This document shows, piece by piece, positions 45,652-56,548 of a stretch of DNA of 64,000 nt (within the stretch, counting starts at the first letter, position 1; every line of letters starts with the position of its first letter). A program made the translations under genes and the position numbers. This DNA comes from Alopecurus myosuroides. Its lineage: Eukaryota; Streptophyta; Magnoliopsida; Poales; Poaceae. The stretch covers positions 312,156,949-312,220,948 of the forward strand of contig CM054060.1 in the NCBI GenBank assembly GCA_028641055.1, given 5' to 3'. Under the pieces are notes generated by a model that had not been told where the DNA came from, did no database searches, and saw nothing but the letters and a program-made list of their open reading frames with translations.

Positions 45652-47534
45652 AACTAGTGGAAAACGGGGCATTAGCCCCGGTTGGTAAGGGCCTAATGCC
45701 TCGGCTGCCCAACCGGGTTCCTCAAACCCGGGCTAAAGGCCCCCCTTATGCCCCGGTTGGGTTACCAACCGGGGTAAAAGGCATGCCCCACGTGGGCTCT
45801 GCGTAGCGTGCAGGCACCCACCTTTTACCCCGGTTGGTAACACCAACCGGTGCAAAAGGTATCGTGCCACGGCAGAGTTTTTGGGTGTTTCTCTGCCGCG
45901 GCAGAGCTTTGGCATGTTTCTTTTTGGGATGTTTTTTTTCGGTGAGGCTGTTAATAACTTATTTTTTGCACATCGATAGTAATTAATCATCATAAAAATC
46001 ATTGCATGCATTGATATCATCAAAATATAATTACACTGATCTCAATTAGATCATTACATCGAAATAGAGTTATACACATTGAGATCATTACATGCAGATC
46101 ATTGTTTATACTTAACAATGCAATCTTCCATTTTCAGATACGACCTCCTTCATCAGAAAACCCGCCCATTCCTCTTGATGTGCTTGTAAGGAGTATGCCG
46201 GTAGGAGCTTCCTCTTGAGATCGAAGAGCCTTATATTTACTCTTCTCCCTAACCGCTTATTCACGATTATCCTTATGTTCTCCATGACATAGAAGCCACA
46301 TAAATTTGTTCCCTGTGGCTGCTGAGGGCACTTTATGAGAAATATAATTGAGTCAAATAATGATCAAGGAATTAAAGAGAGATGCGTGAATGTAGCAAGT
46401 AGTACTTACGATGAGTTTGTCAAATCTCATATTCAACTCCGCTAAACCGGGTTGTTCCTTCTTAAACCGGTTCCAAGCCATGTCCGGAAAAAAAAATTAT
46501 GGGTCATCGTACGATAATGACTGAACAAAAGGGGACGGTGTAGTGCGACAACGATTGAACTTACTTTGTGAGCATTGACAGAATGGGATGGTACTCCTCT
46601 TTCTCTTTATCCATAGAGTCCATGAGATCAACTATTCCGCTGTCAACGTGAATGTCGAAAAGAATCCAGTGAAATCTGCACAGGCGATTAACTCATCAAT
46701 TACACTTAATTAACACCGACTTAGCGAAATAGAAATGTGAAGGAATATGCATAAGACAATAAACACTCACTTATGTCTGTAAGGAAATAGTATTTCACTA
46801 CAGTGAGATTGATTCCTCAAAAACATAACTAGGTTATCCTCTGTATGTTTAGTGTGTAACTTTAAAACGATATCATTGACGACATATGGGTCAATGAACC
46901 CAACGCCACCGTTTCCATTACAATCCAGAATCTTCATCCTGCATAATATATATCGTCAAGTGAGGATATAATATATATATAAGAAGCAATAATGATTGAA
47001 CTAGTTGAGGGAGATACTTACAGACAATAGGTGCTAATGATCGATTTGTCGAGGGCGTCTAGATTATATAAGAAAAAAAGATCTTCAAAATACATATACA
47101 TCGAGTCATCGCGGAAGTAATCATGTTGTCTAATTTTCACCGTGACTTGGTCTAGCCCATCTCGTGCGCTTTGGATATACCACGTATGCAGTTGGCGCTT
47201 CAATGTTGTCATAGAGCCCAGCTGATCAGGTTTGACGAGAGACTTCCCCCACTTATATTTCCATGCCAATTCGGCCTTTTCGAAGTCGTCGGAATGGCCT
47301 AGGAGTTGCTCAACTGTTATACCAGCATCTCTGGCAAACCTCTCAGCTCCTTCCATATGAACTTGAGCCTGTGCAGTGTCTGACACCTTGAGCGGGGGGG
47401 GGGGGGGGGGGCGCGATTGTTTTGACTGGTTCCCGAGCTGGGGAATTGTTCTCCCCGCCTTCTTGGCTATGGAAAAACTCATCGTTACTCCGCGATCATA
47501 GTCAGTTGGAAGATTCATCTTAAGTTGGGACGGC
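45652..47534 (-). mobile_element. CACTA-5, left part (continues beyond window)
   Basis: It starts ACTAGTGGAAAACGGGGC, with the first base of CACTA changed to A. Subterminal words CCCGGTTGG/CCAACCGGG occur in both orientations to about 45855, followed by a GCCGCGGCAGAG word shared with CACTA-1 and -2. A TNPA-like/Ulp1 gene follows and is cut at 47534 by the second Tat element. The right half is outside the window. Confidence 0.75.
46112..47534 (-). CDS. TNPA-like gene, C-terminal Ulp1 protease part (5' end displaced by Tat insertion)
   Basis: Exons on minus: 47534-47022, 46938-46771, 46675-46565, about 46480-46410 and 46330-46112 (TAA). The splice sites are good except the fourth exon's acceptor, which shows GG instead of AG. 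The first exon contains a Ser/Lys/Pro linker with a poly-Pro run (19 G at 47393-47411), then the LDKSIISTYC start of the Ulp1-like domain. The Ulp1 features are present: FHW (His), DLMDS (Asp), and PQGTNLCGFYV (Gln, Cys). The domain should cleave ubiquitin/SUMO-like conjugates in the nucleus if active. In contrast to CACTA-2, no stop is present in these exons. Confidence 0.7.
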
Positions 47535-47545
47535 TGATGGAGGGA

Positions 47546-47550
47546 TAATA
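47546..47550. repeat. target site duplication of the Copia element (left)
   Basis: TAATA here equals TAATA at 56078-56082, directly outside both LTRs. Confidence 0.92.
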
Positions 47551-49207
47551 TGATGGGGAACGTAGCATAGAAAACAAAAATTTTCCTACACGCGATAAAC
47601 CCAAATGGCCAAGATCTAATCTATGAGATGAAAGGCAACGGGGAGAAAGAGAGTCTTGAGATAACATACCCTCGAAGACTCAAAGTGGTACGAGAAAAGA
47701 TCTCGTGGTTGGCGTAGTCGTTCTCACGCCGATCCCGAGCGAGAAGAAGAGCACCGCAATCCGGCGGCACCTCCGTAATCGGTCACACGTTAAGCTCGAT
47801 GAAGACTTCCGTTCCCTCGTTCCAGCGGGTTGCGGAAGTGGAAGATCCCTCCGGAATTCCAGCAGCACGACGGCGTGGTGGTGGTGAAGAATCCCACGGT
47901 CAGGGCTTCGCCAAGCCGGAGACCATGGAATGGAGCAGCGGATGGAAGGGAAAATGTGTGAGCAAGTGTGTGGGGAAGAGAGAGCCCTCACCCTCCTTTT
48001 ATAGGGGAGGGGGAGGCAGCCCAAGGGGGGGGTGCGGCCAGCCATGGGTGCCCCCACCCCTTCCTCTCTTCATGTGAGTGGAAGCTCCACTCAAACCCAC
48101 TCAAATTTCCCTTAATTTCCCACTTGGAAAATCCAAAGGTTTTTCTTTAATAAATAAATAAAACATTTTTATTTCTTTATTTATATTTGTTAATTCCATT
48201 AACAAACATTTGCATGCAGCACCTCGAACCATTTGTTAATTCTATTAACAACCGTTCGACGAAAAACCCCTTGAACTATTTCAATTTTCCCCGAAACTAT
48301 TCCGGAGCTGCCCAAAATATTCTTCGGTATTCCGTATCTTCTCTAAACGCTTCATCGAACCTTAAGTGTGTCTCCCTACGGTTCGTGAATATTATAGACA
48401 TGATCGAGACTCCTCTCCGATCAATAATCAACAGCGGGGTCTGGAAAACCGTGATGACTCCTATATATTCAACGATGACTCTCGTGATCGTGTGAACCTT
48501 TCAACGTCGTAACGATTTCCTTTTGTCTCGCGATATATTACTTGTCCGAGATCCGATCATCGGTATCCACTATACTTTGTTCGATCTCGTTATCCGACAA
48601 GTACTCTTTTCTCGTTCCCGTGATATAACATCCTAGTGATCAAATCACTTGCTTGCAAGCGGTGTTGATGTGATATCACCGAGAGGGCCCTGAGTATATC
48701 TATCCGTCATATTGGATGGACAAATCCCATTCTCGATCCATGAGCTTCAACCAATACTTTCCGAATATCCAATGCCACCTTTATAGTCACCCTTTTACGG
48801 TGTGATGTTTGATGTCATCAAAGTATTCTTTCGGTATTAGTGATTAACATGATCTCATGGTCTAAGGAATAATGTTACTCCGAATGTAAGACATAACAAC
48901 AAAACTAAATGACTTGATCGTATTGTTATACTTAGTTTAGGGTTTAAGTTCATCATGTCATTCTCCTAATGACATGACCCCGTTATCAACAACATCCAAT
49001 GTTCATGATCAGGAAACCTTGATCATCTGTTTAATCAACGGGCTAGTTAAAAGAGAGGCTTCACTAGGAACGTTGGTTTGTTTATTAATCACACATGTAT
49101 CAACGTTTCCGGTTAATACAATTCTAGCATGAGAAATAAATATCTATCACAAACAAGGAATAACATAATAAACACTTTATTATTGCCTCTCGGGCATATT
49201 CCCTTCA
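47551..49207 (-). repeat. 3' LTR of Copia element
   Basis: On the minus strand it starts TGAAGGGAATATGCCCGAGA and ends TTCCCCATCA. 1657 bp. Open frames inside it are repeated at 54421-56077 and are not genes. Confidence 0.95.
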
Positions 49208-49220
49208 GTCTCCCACTTGC
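49208..49220 (-). promoter_or_regulatory. polypurine tract of Copia element
   Basis: GCAAGTGGGAGAC on the minus strand directly precedes the 3' LTR. It would prime plus-strand DNA synthesis. Confidence 0.7.
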
Positions 49221-49240
49221 ACTAGGGGCAATAATCTATA

Positions 49241-52200
49241 TTACATAGTGATGAATCTAACACCCATGGAGTTCTGGTGTTGATCATGTTTTGTCCTTGA
49301 GAGAGTTTTAGTCAACGGATCTGCCACATTCAGATCCGTATGTACTTTGCAAATCTTCACATCACCATCTGCGACATGCTCACGGATGGAGTGAAAACGA
49401 CGCTTGATATGCTTGGAATTCTTGTGAGACCTTGGTTCCTTAGCATTGGCTATGGCACCATTGTTGTCACAATAGACAACCATTGGATCCAATGCACTTG
49501 GAACCACGCCTAGTTCGGATATGAACTCCTTCATCCAAACTGCTTCCTGTGTTGCCTCCGAGGCAGCAACATATTCCGCTTCTGTTGATGATCCCGCCAC
49601 CACGGATTGCTTGGAACTCCTCCAGCTTACAGCTCCTCCATTCATAATAAATACATACCCGGACTGAGACTTAGAGTCATCCGGATCAGTGTCGAAGCTA
49701 GCATCGACGTAACATCTTGCGACGAGCTCTTCTTCACCGCCATATACGAGAAACATGTCCTTAGTTCTTCTTAAGTACTTTAGGATATTCTTGACCGCAG
49801 TCCAGTGTTCCAAACCTGGATTGGATTGGTACCTACTAGTCAAACTAATAGCATGTGCCACATCCGGTCTTGTACATAGCATAGCATACATGATAGAACC
49901 TATGGCTGAAGCATAGGGAGTCTTATCCATCTTTTCTCTATCTTCTGCTGTAGCTGGACATTGAGTCTTACTCAACGTCTTGCCTTGCAACATAGGTAGG
50001 AACCCTTTCCTACTATCTTCCATTCTGAACTTCTTCAAAATCTTGTCAAGGTATGTACTTTGCGAAAGTCCAATTAAGCGTCTTGATCTATCCCTGTAGA
50101 TTTTGATGCCCAATATATAAGCTGCTTCACCGAGGTCTTTCATCGAAAAACTATTGTTCAAATAACCTTTTACGCTTTCTAAAAGTTCTATATCATTTCC
50201 AATCAACAATATGTCATCCACATATAGTACCAGAAATGCTACAGAGCTCCCACTCACTTTCTTGTAAATACAAGCTTCTCCGTATGTTTGGATAAATCCA
50301 AAACCTTTGATCACCTTATCAAAACGGAGGTTCCAACTTCGGGATGCTTGCTTCAGTCCATAAATGGAACGTTGAAGCTTACACACCTTGTCAGCATCCT
50401 TAGGATCAACAAAACCTTTGGGTTGCATCATATACAACTCTTCCTCAATGTCACCATTAAGGAACGCCGTTTTGACATCCATCTGCCATATTTCATAATC
50501 GAAAAATGCAGCAACTGCTAACATAATCCTAACTGACTTAAGCATCGCTACTGGTGAGAAAGTCTCATCATAGTCAACTCCTTGAATTTGTCGGAAACCT
50601 TTTGCGACAAGTCGAGCTTTATAGACGGTCACATTACCATCAGCATCAGTTTTCTTTTTAAAGATCCATTTGTTCTCAACGGCCTTGCGGTCATTGGGTA
50701 AATCCACCAAAGTCCAAACTTGGTTTTCGTACATGGATCCTATTTCGGATTTCATGGCTTCAAGCCATTTGTTGGAATCTGGGCTCATCATCGCTTCCTC
50801 ATATGTCGCAGGGTCATCACCTCCATCTACCATGAAGTTTAATACGGGATCTCCGTATAGTTCAGGAGCTGCACGCTCCCTAGTTGACCTGCGAGGTGCG
50901 GTAGTTTCCTCTATTGGAGTTTCATGATCTTGATCATTAACTCTCTCTTCATCTGACGGGGTCGGCCCCGGAACAACTTCCGGTGCTGCGCTACTCGCCA
51001 TTCCAAGAAGAGAAGGTTCAATAACCTCGTCGAGTTCTACCTTCCTACTATTCACACCTTTCGAGAGAAAATCCTTCTCCAAAAAGGATCCATTCTTGGC
51101 AACAAAAATCTTGCCTTCGGATCTGTGATAGAAGGTGTACCCTATTGTTTCTTTAGGGTATCCTATGAAGACGCATTTTTCCGCTTTGGGTTCGAGTTTA
51201 TCAGGTTGAAGCTTCTTCACATAAACATCGCATCCCCAAACTTTTAGAAATGACAGCTTAGGTTTGTTTCCAAACCATAATTCATACGGTGTCGTTTCAA
51301 CGGATTTAGATGGTGCCCTATTTAAAGTGAATGCAGCGGTCTCTAGTGCATAACCCCAAAACGACAGTGGCAAATCTGTAAGAGACATCATAGACCGAAC
51401 CATATCTAATAAAGTACGATTACGACGTTCGGAAACACCATTTCGCTGTGGTGTTCCGGCAGGTGTGAGTTGTGAAACTATTCCACATTGTTTCATATGC
51501 ATGCCAAACTCGTAACTTAGATATTCACCTCCACGATCAGATCGTAGAAATTTAATCTTTCTGTTACGATGATTTTCAACTTCACACTGAAATTCTTTGA
51601 ACTTTTCAAACGTTTCAGATTTGTGTTTCATTAAGTAAATATACCCATATCTACTCAAATCATCTGTGAAAGTGACAAAATAACGATATCCACCGCGCGC
51701 CGATACACTCATTGGTCCACATACATCAGTATGTATGATTTCCAGTAAGTCTGTCGCCCGTTCCATAGATCCAGAAAACGGGGTTCTAGTCATCTTGCCC
51801 ATAAGGCATGGTTCACATGTTTCAAATGATTCATAATCAAGTGATTCTAAGAGTCCATCAGAATGGAGCTTCTTCATGCGTTTAACACCAATATGACCTA
51901 AGCGGCAATGCCACAAATAAGTAGCAATATCATCATTTAACTTAATTCTTTTGGCATTCACATTATGAATATGTGTATCAACATTATCAAGATTCAAAAG
52001 AAATAAACCATTCTTCTCAGGTGCATGACCATAAAAGATATTATTCATATAAATCGAACAACCATTGTTCTCGGACTTAAAGGAATAACCGTCCCGCATT
52101 AAGCAAGATCCAGAAACGATATTCATGCTTAATGCGGGCACCAAATAACATTTATTGAGGTTTATAACTAATCCCGATGGTAGACGTAGAGGTAGCGTCC

Positions 52201-53224
52201 CGACGGCGATCACATCAACTCTTGATCCATTGCCGACGCGCATCGTCACCTCATCCTTTGCTAGTGGTCGCTTGTTCTGCAGCTCCTGTTTCGAGTTACA
52301 TATGTGAGCAACCGAACCAGTATCAAATACCCAGGTGCTACTGCGAGTACTAGTAAGGTACACATCAATAACAAGTATATCATATATACCTTTGTTCACT
52401 TTGCCGGCCTTCTTATCTGCCAGATACTTGGGGCAATTGCGCTTCCAGTGGCCAGTACCCTTGCAATAGAAACACTCAGTCTCAGACTTAGGGCCATGCC
52501 TGTTTCTCTTCTCAGCAGTAGCAACAGATTTGCCACCCTTCTTGAAGTTTACCCTTGGCTTGCCTTTCTTGCCTTTCTTGAAACTAGTGGTCTTATTGAT
52601 CATCAACACTTGATGTTCTTTCTTGATCTCCACTTCAGCAGTTTTAAGCATCGAGAGAAGCTCAGGAAGAGACTTCTTCATGCTCTGCATATTATAGTTC
52701 ATCACGAAGTTCTTGTAACTAGGTGGCAGAGATTGGAGAACACGATGTATCCCTAGCTCAATGGGAATCGATATTCCCAAGGCTATGAGCTTATCAGCGT
52801 ACGCAGACATTTTGAGTACGTGCTCACTAACGGAGCTGTTCTCTTCCATCATGCAGCTAAAGAACTTTTCTGAAGCGTCATAACTCTCAACTGCGGCATG
52901 GGTATCGAAAATCATTTTCAATTCTCCCATTGTGGCATAAGCAGTGCTGTTCTCGAAACGTTTTCGCAGCTCTGGCTCTAATCCATAGAGGATGCCGCAG
53001 TGAACTATACTGTGGTCTTCTTGTTGAGTCAGATAAACATTTTTATCCTCATCAGAAGCATCATCAGCGGGTTGGTCACCTAGAGGTGCATCAAGCACAT
53101 AGAGCTTCTTGCAAGCGGTGAGGAGAATCCTCAGGTTAAGTGCCCAGTTGGTAAAGTTGCTACCATTGTTCGCTAATTTCTCTTTCTCCATGAACATATT
53201 GAAATTGAAGGTAGGTGGTGCCAT
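49241..53224 (-). CDS. Copia gag-pol polyprotein, intact
   Basis: 1327 residues without a break. Order: gag (UBN2-like, about 20-205), CCHC zinc knuckle (CFYCKGTGHWKRNC, 251-264), protease (DTG at 301-303), integrase zinc region (HCRLGH ... CEPC, about 439-473), and integrase core with D500, D563 and E599. Reverse transcriptase follows (about 820-1060, YVDD at 1001-1004), then RNase H (about 1165-1327, with DAS, TEAE and CDNN motifs). Integrase before reverse transcriptase is the Copia order. The stop overlaps the purine tract region closely. Together with near-identical LTRs this suggests a copy that may still be competent. Confidence 0.95.
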   Translation of the reverse strand: MAPPTFNFNMFMEKEKLANNGSNFTNWALNLRILLTACKKLYVLDAPLGDQPADDASDEDKNVYLTQQEDHSIVHCGILYGLEPELRKRFENSTAYATMGELKMIFDTHAAVESYDASEKFFSCMMEENSSVSEHVLKMSAYADKLIALGISIPIELGIHRVLQSLPPSYKNFVMNYNMQSMKKSLPELLSMLKTAEVEIKKEHQVLMINKTTSFKKGKKGKPRVNFKKGGKSVATAEKRNRHGPKSETECFYCKGTGHWKRNCPKYLADKKAGKVNKGIYDILVIDVYLTSTRSSTWVFDTGSVAHICNSKQELQNKRPLAKDEVTMRVGNGSRVDVIAVGTLPLRLPSGLVINLNKCYLVPALSMNIVSGSCLMRDGYSFKSENNGCSIYMNNIFYGHAPEKNGLFLLNLDNVDTHIHNVNAKRIKLNDDIATYLWHCRLGHIGVKRMKKLHSDGLLESLDYESFETCEPCLMGKMTRTPFSGSMERATDLLEIIHTDVCGPMSVSARGGYRYFVTFTDDLSRYGYIYLMKHKSETFEKFKEFQCEVENHRNRKIKFLRSDRGGEYLSYEFGMHMKQCGIVSQLTPAGTPQRNGVSERRNRTLLDMVRSMMSLTDLPLSFWGYALETAAFTLNRAPSKSVETTPYELWFGNKPKLSFLKVWGCDVYVKKLQPDKLEPKAEKCVFIGYPKETIGYTFYHRSEGKIFVAKNGSFLEKDFLSKGVNSRKVELDEVIEPSLLGMASSAAPEVVPGPTPSDEERVNDQDHETPIEETTAPRRSTRERAAPELYGDPVLNFMVDGGDDPATYEEAMMSPDSNKWLEAMKSEIGSMYENQVWTLVDLPNDRKAVENKWIFKKKTDADGNVTVYKARLVAKGFRQIQGVDYDETFSPVAMLKSVRIMLAVAAFFDYEIWQMDVKTAFLNGDIEEELYMMQPKGFVDPKDADKVCKLQRSIYGLKQASRSWNLRFDKVIKGFGFIQTYGEACIYKKVSGSSVAFLVLYVDDILLIGNDIELLESVKGYLNNSFSMKDLGEAAYILGIKIYRDRSRRLIGLSQSTYLDKILKKFRMEDSRKGFLPMLQGKTLSKTQCPATAEDREKMDKTPYASAIGSIMYAMLCTRPDVAHAISLTSRYQSNPGLEHWTAVKNILKYLRRTKDMFLVYGGEEELVARCYVDASFDTDPDDSKSQSGYVFIMNGGAVSWRSSKQSVVAGSSTEAEYVAASEATQEAVWMKEFISELGVVPSALDPMVVYCDNNGAIANAKEPRSHKNSKHIKRRFHSIREHVADGDVKICKVHTDLNVADPLTKTLSRTKHDQHQNSMGVRFITM

Positions 53225-54407
53225 GATCTACAACATATTTGCAAAGACTATTTAGACTATGTTTATGATAAATTAAGTTCAAGTTAATTCTAAAATTATC
53301 CCATGAACTCCCACTCAAAAACAACATCCCTCTTAGTTGTCTTTAGTGATTACACGAACCAAATTCACTACACCGAAACCGATCATCACGTGAGACGGTG
53401 TAGTTGCAAAGGCGAACATCAACATGTTCATCATATCATTCATATGACTCATGCTTTACCTTTCGGTTACGTGTTCCGAGGCCATGTCTGTACATGCTAG
53501 GCTCGCCAAGTAGAACCATTGTATTGCATGTGTTTCAAGGCCATGTCTGTACATGCTAGGCTTGAAAACACCCGTTGTATGCGAACGTTGAGTCTATCAC
53601 ACCCGATCATCACGTGGTGTCTCGAAACGACGAACTTTCTTAACGGTGCATACTTAAGGAAGAACACATTATTATCTTGATATTAAGTGAGAGGGATCAT
53701 CTTATAATGCTACCGTCGCGATCTAAGCAAAATAAGATGCATAAAAGGATAAACATCACATGCATGGATAATGTGATATGATATGGTCCTTCTTGCACTT
53801 GATCTCCATCTTGTGCATCATGGTATGATCTCCATCATCCTACCGGCGTGGCACCAAGGTCCGTGGCACCTCCATCTTGATTGTCCATTACAACATATCA
53901 CATGGATATGACATACAGCACGCAGGCCATAAAATAAGACAACCATATGGCTCCAGCCGGTATGTCAATAATTTACAAAAGATATCATCTCATACATAAC
54001 GTTTGTAACATTGACCATATCACATCACATGCCCTGCAAAAACAAGTTAGACGCCTCTAATTTATTTTTGCATATTTTACGTGGCTTTGGGCTTACGAGG
54101 ATAGAACCGTTCATATCTACGTACAAAAAACCACAACGTTGATAAAATATATTTTTGAACAACCCTTTGTAGATTAGATCTTAACTATAGTAGGAGAAAC
54201 CGACACCCGCAAGCCACTTATGCAATTCAAGTTGCATGTCAGTTGTGGAACAAGTCTCATGTACGTGGACATGTAAAGTTAGTCCGGGCCGCTTCATCCT
54301 ACTATGCCACTAAGATCATAAAATACTCAAAGAGACAAAAACATGATCATCAACGCCCACATACTCCTATGTGTTCTACCCGTACAATTCATCTACGCAT
54401 AGATCCG
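53225..54407 (-). other. untranslated leader of Copia element
   Basis: Between the primer site and the gag start there is about 1.2 kb without a supported ORF. A CATGTCTGTACATGCTAGGC segment occurs twice (near 53482 and 53542). Such leaders usually hold dimerisation and packaging signals. Confidence 0.6.
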
Positions 54408-54419
54408 GCTCTGATACCA
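54408..54419 (-). promoter_or_regulatory. primer binding site of Copia element
   Basis: TGGTATCAGAGC on the minus strand, one base after the 5' LTR. It matches the initiator tRNA-Met 3' end used by most plant Copia elements. Confidence 0.93.
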
Positions 54420-54420
54420 C

Positions 54421-56077
54421 TGATGGGGAACGTAGCATAGAAAACAAAAATTTTCCTACACGCGATAAACCCAAATGGCCAAGATCTAATCTATGAGATG
54501 AAAGGCAACGGGGAGAAAGAGAGTCTTGAGATAACATACCCTCGAAGACTCAAAGTGGTACGAGAAAAGATCTCGTGGTTGGCGTAGTCGTTCTCACGCC
54601 GATCCCGAGCGAGAAGAAGAGCACCGCAATCCGGCGGCACCTCCGTAATCGGTCACACGTTCAGCTCGATGAAGACTTCCGTTCCCTCGTTCCAGCGGGT
54701 TGCGGAAGTGGAAGATCCCTCCGGAATTCCAGCAGCACGACGGCGTGGTGGTGGTGAAGAATCCCACGGTCAGGGCTTCGCCAAGCCGGAGACCATGGAA
54801 TGGAGCAGCGGATGGAAGGGAAAATGTGTGAGCAAGTGTGTGGGGAAGAGAGAGCCCTCACCCTCCTTTTATAGGGGAGGGGGAGGCAGCCCAAGGGGGG
54901 GGTGCGGCCAGCCATGGGTGCCCCCACCCCTTCCTCTCTTCATGTGAGTGGAAGCTCCACTCAAACCCACTCAAATTTCCCTTAATTTCCCACTTGGAAA
55001 ATCCAAAGGTTTTTCTTTAATAAATAAATAAAACATTTTTATTTCTTTATTTATATTTGTTAATTCCATTAACAAACATTTGCATGCAGCACCTCGAACC
55101 ATTTGTTAATTCTATTAACAACCGTTCGACGAAAAACCCCTTGAACTATTTCAATTTTCCCCGAAACTATTCCGGAGCTGCCCAAAATATTCTTCGGTAT
55201 TCCGTATCTTCTCTAAACGCTTCATCGAACCTTAAGTGTGTCTCCCTACGGTTCGTGAATATTATAGACATGATCGAGACTCCTCTCCGATCAATAATCA
55301 ACAGCGGGGTCTGGAAAACCGTGATGACTCCTATATATTCAACGATGACTCTCGTGATCGTGTGAACCTTTCAACGTCGTAACGATTTCCTTTTGTCTCG
55401 CGATATATTACTTGTCCGAGATCCGATCATCGGTATCCACTATACTTTGTTCGATCTCGTTATCCGACAAGTACTCTTTTCTCGTTCCCGTGATATAACA
55501 TCCTAGTGATCAAATCACTTGCTTGCAAGCGGTGTTGATGTGATATCACCGAGAGGGCCCTGAGTATATCTATCCGTCATATTGGATGGACAAATCCCAT
55601 TCTCGATCCATGAGCTTCAACCAATACTTTCCGAATATCCAATGCCACCTTTATAGTCACCCTTTTACGGTGTGATGTTTGATGTCATCAAAGTATTCTT
55701 TCGGTATTAGTGATTAACATGATCTCATGGTCTAAGGAATAATGTTACTCCGAATGTAAGACATAACAACAAAACTAAATGACTTGATCGTATTGTTATA
55801 CTTAGTTTAGGGTTTAAGTTCATCATGTCATTCTCCTAATGACATGACCCCGTTATCAACAACATCCAATGTTCATGATCAGGAAACCTTGATCATCTGT
55901 TTAATCAACGGGCTAGTTAAAAGAGAGGCTTCACTAGGAACGTTGGTTTGTTTATTAATCACACATGTATCAACGTTTCCGGTTAATACAATTCTAGCAT
56001 GAGAAATAAATATCTATCACAAACAAGGAATAACATAATAAACACTTTATTATTGCCTCTCGGGCATATTCCCTTCA
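54421..56077 (-). repeat. 5' LTR of Copia element
   Basis: Same length and ends as 47551-49207. On the minus strand it starts TGAAGGG at 56077. It would contain the promoter. Confidence 0.95.
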
Positions 56078-56082
56078 TAATA

Positions 56083-56548
56083 ACCCGTTAGGCCAACTCC
56101 AAGGCGTAATCCGGCCCCAAAGGACTCTGTGCAGGATTCGGCTAAGGATAAAGAAACTTCCGGAAGGCCCAAGTTTGTAGGCCTAGTAACCCGGAGTGTG
56201 GGTTACGGTAAAGGAAGGTTAGGGTTTGTATGCCGTGTTCGGGTAGGATCAGGGTGAGTCTTGGAGAACAAGCCGGGGGGTACGGGTGCTTTATAAACCG
56301 ACCCCTAGGTCTAGTTGAGAGATCGAAGAACCCTAGTAGTGCCGCTTGATATCGAGCATCCAGTGTATACAAGAGATCGAGTTAATATATTGAGATCGGA
56401 GACTCGGAGACTCGGCGACTTGATTGCCGGCTACCAGATCGAGTTCCACCATGTCTTCCTCTGAACTAAACCCTCTCCCAAACGCCTGTGTCGTCTTGCC
56501 CCAAGATCAGTTACCCCCGGTAACGTCTGCCGTGATTATCCCACGACA
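56083..56548 (+). repeat. 5' LTR of Tat copy R, main part
   Basis: Continues the LTR begun at 47535-47550 (TGATGGAGGGATAATA) after removal of the Copia element and one TAATA. It ends ATCCCACGACA. Total about 482 bp, like the 479-bp LTR of copy L. Confidence 0.9.

Larger units (their letters stand above)
47551..56077 (-). mobile_element. complete Copia LTR retrotransposon (BARE/Angela-like), 8527 bp
   Basis: Two 1657-bp LTRs, a TAATA duplication, a tRNA-Met type primer site, a purine tract and one open gag-pol frame are all present. LTR length, total length and polyprotein style fit the BARE/Angela group of Triticeae; the family name is inferred. It inserted inside the 5' LTR of Tat copy R. 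One base difference between LTRs (47792 A, 54662 C) is the only one I noticed. Confidence 0.95.

Noticed and set aside
47680..48495. Frames of 60-125 aa repeated at 54575-55365
   Set aside because: They lie wholly inside the two Copia LTRs and are repeated because the LTRs are.
52304..52756. 150-aa plus-strand frame
   Set aside because: Antisense shadow of the Copia gag coding region.
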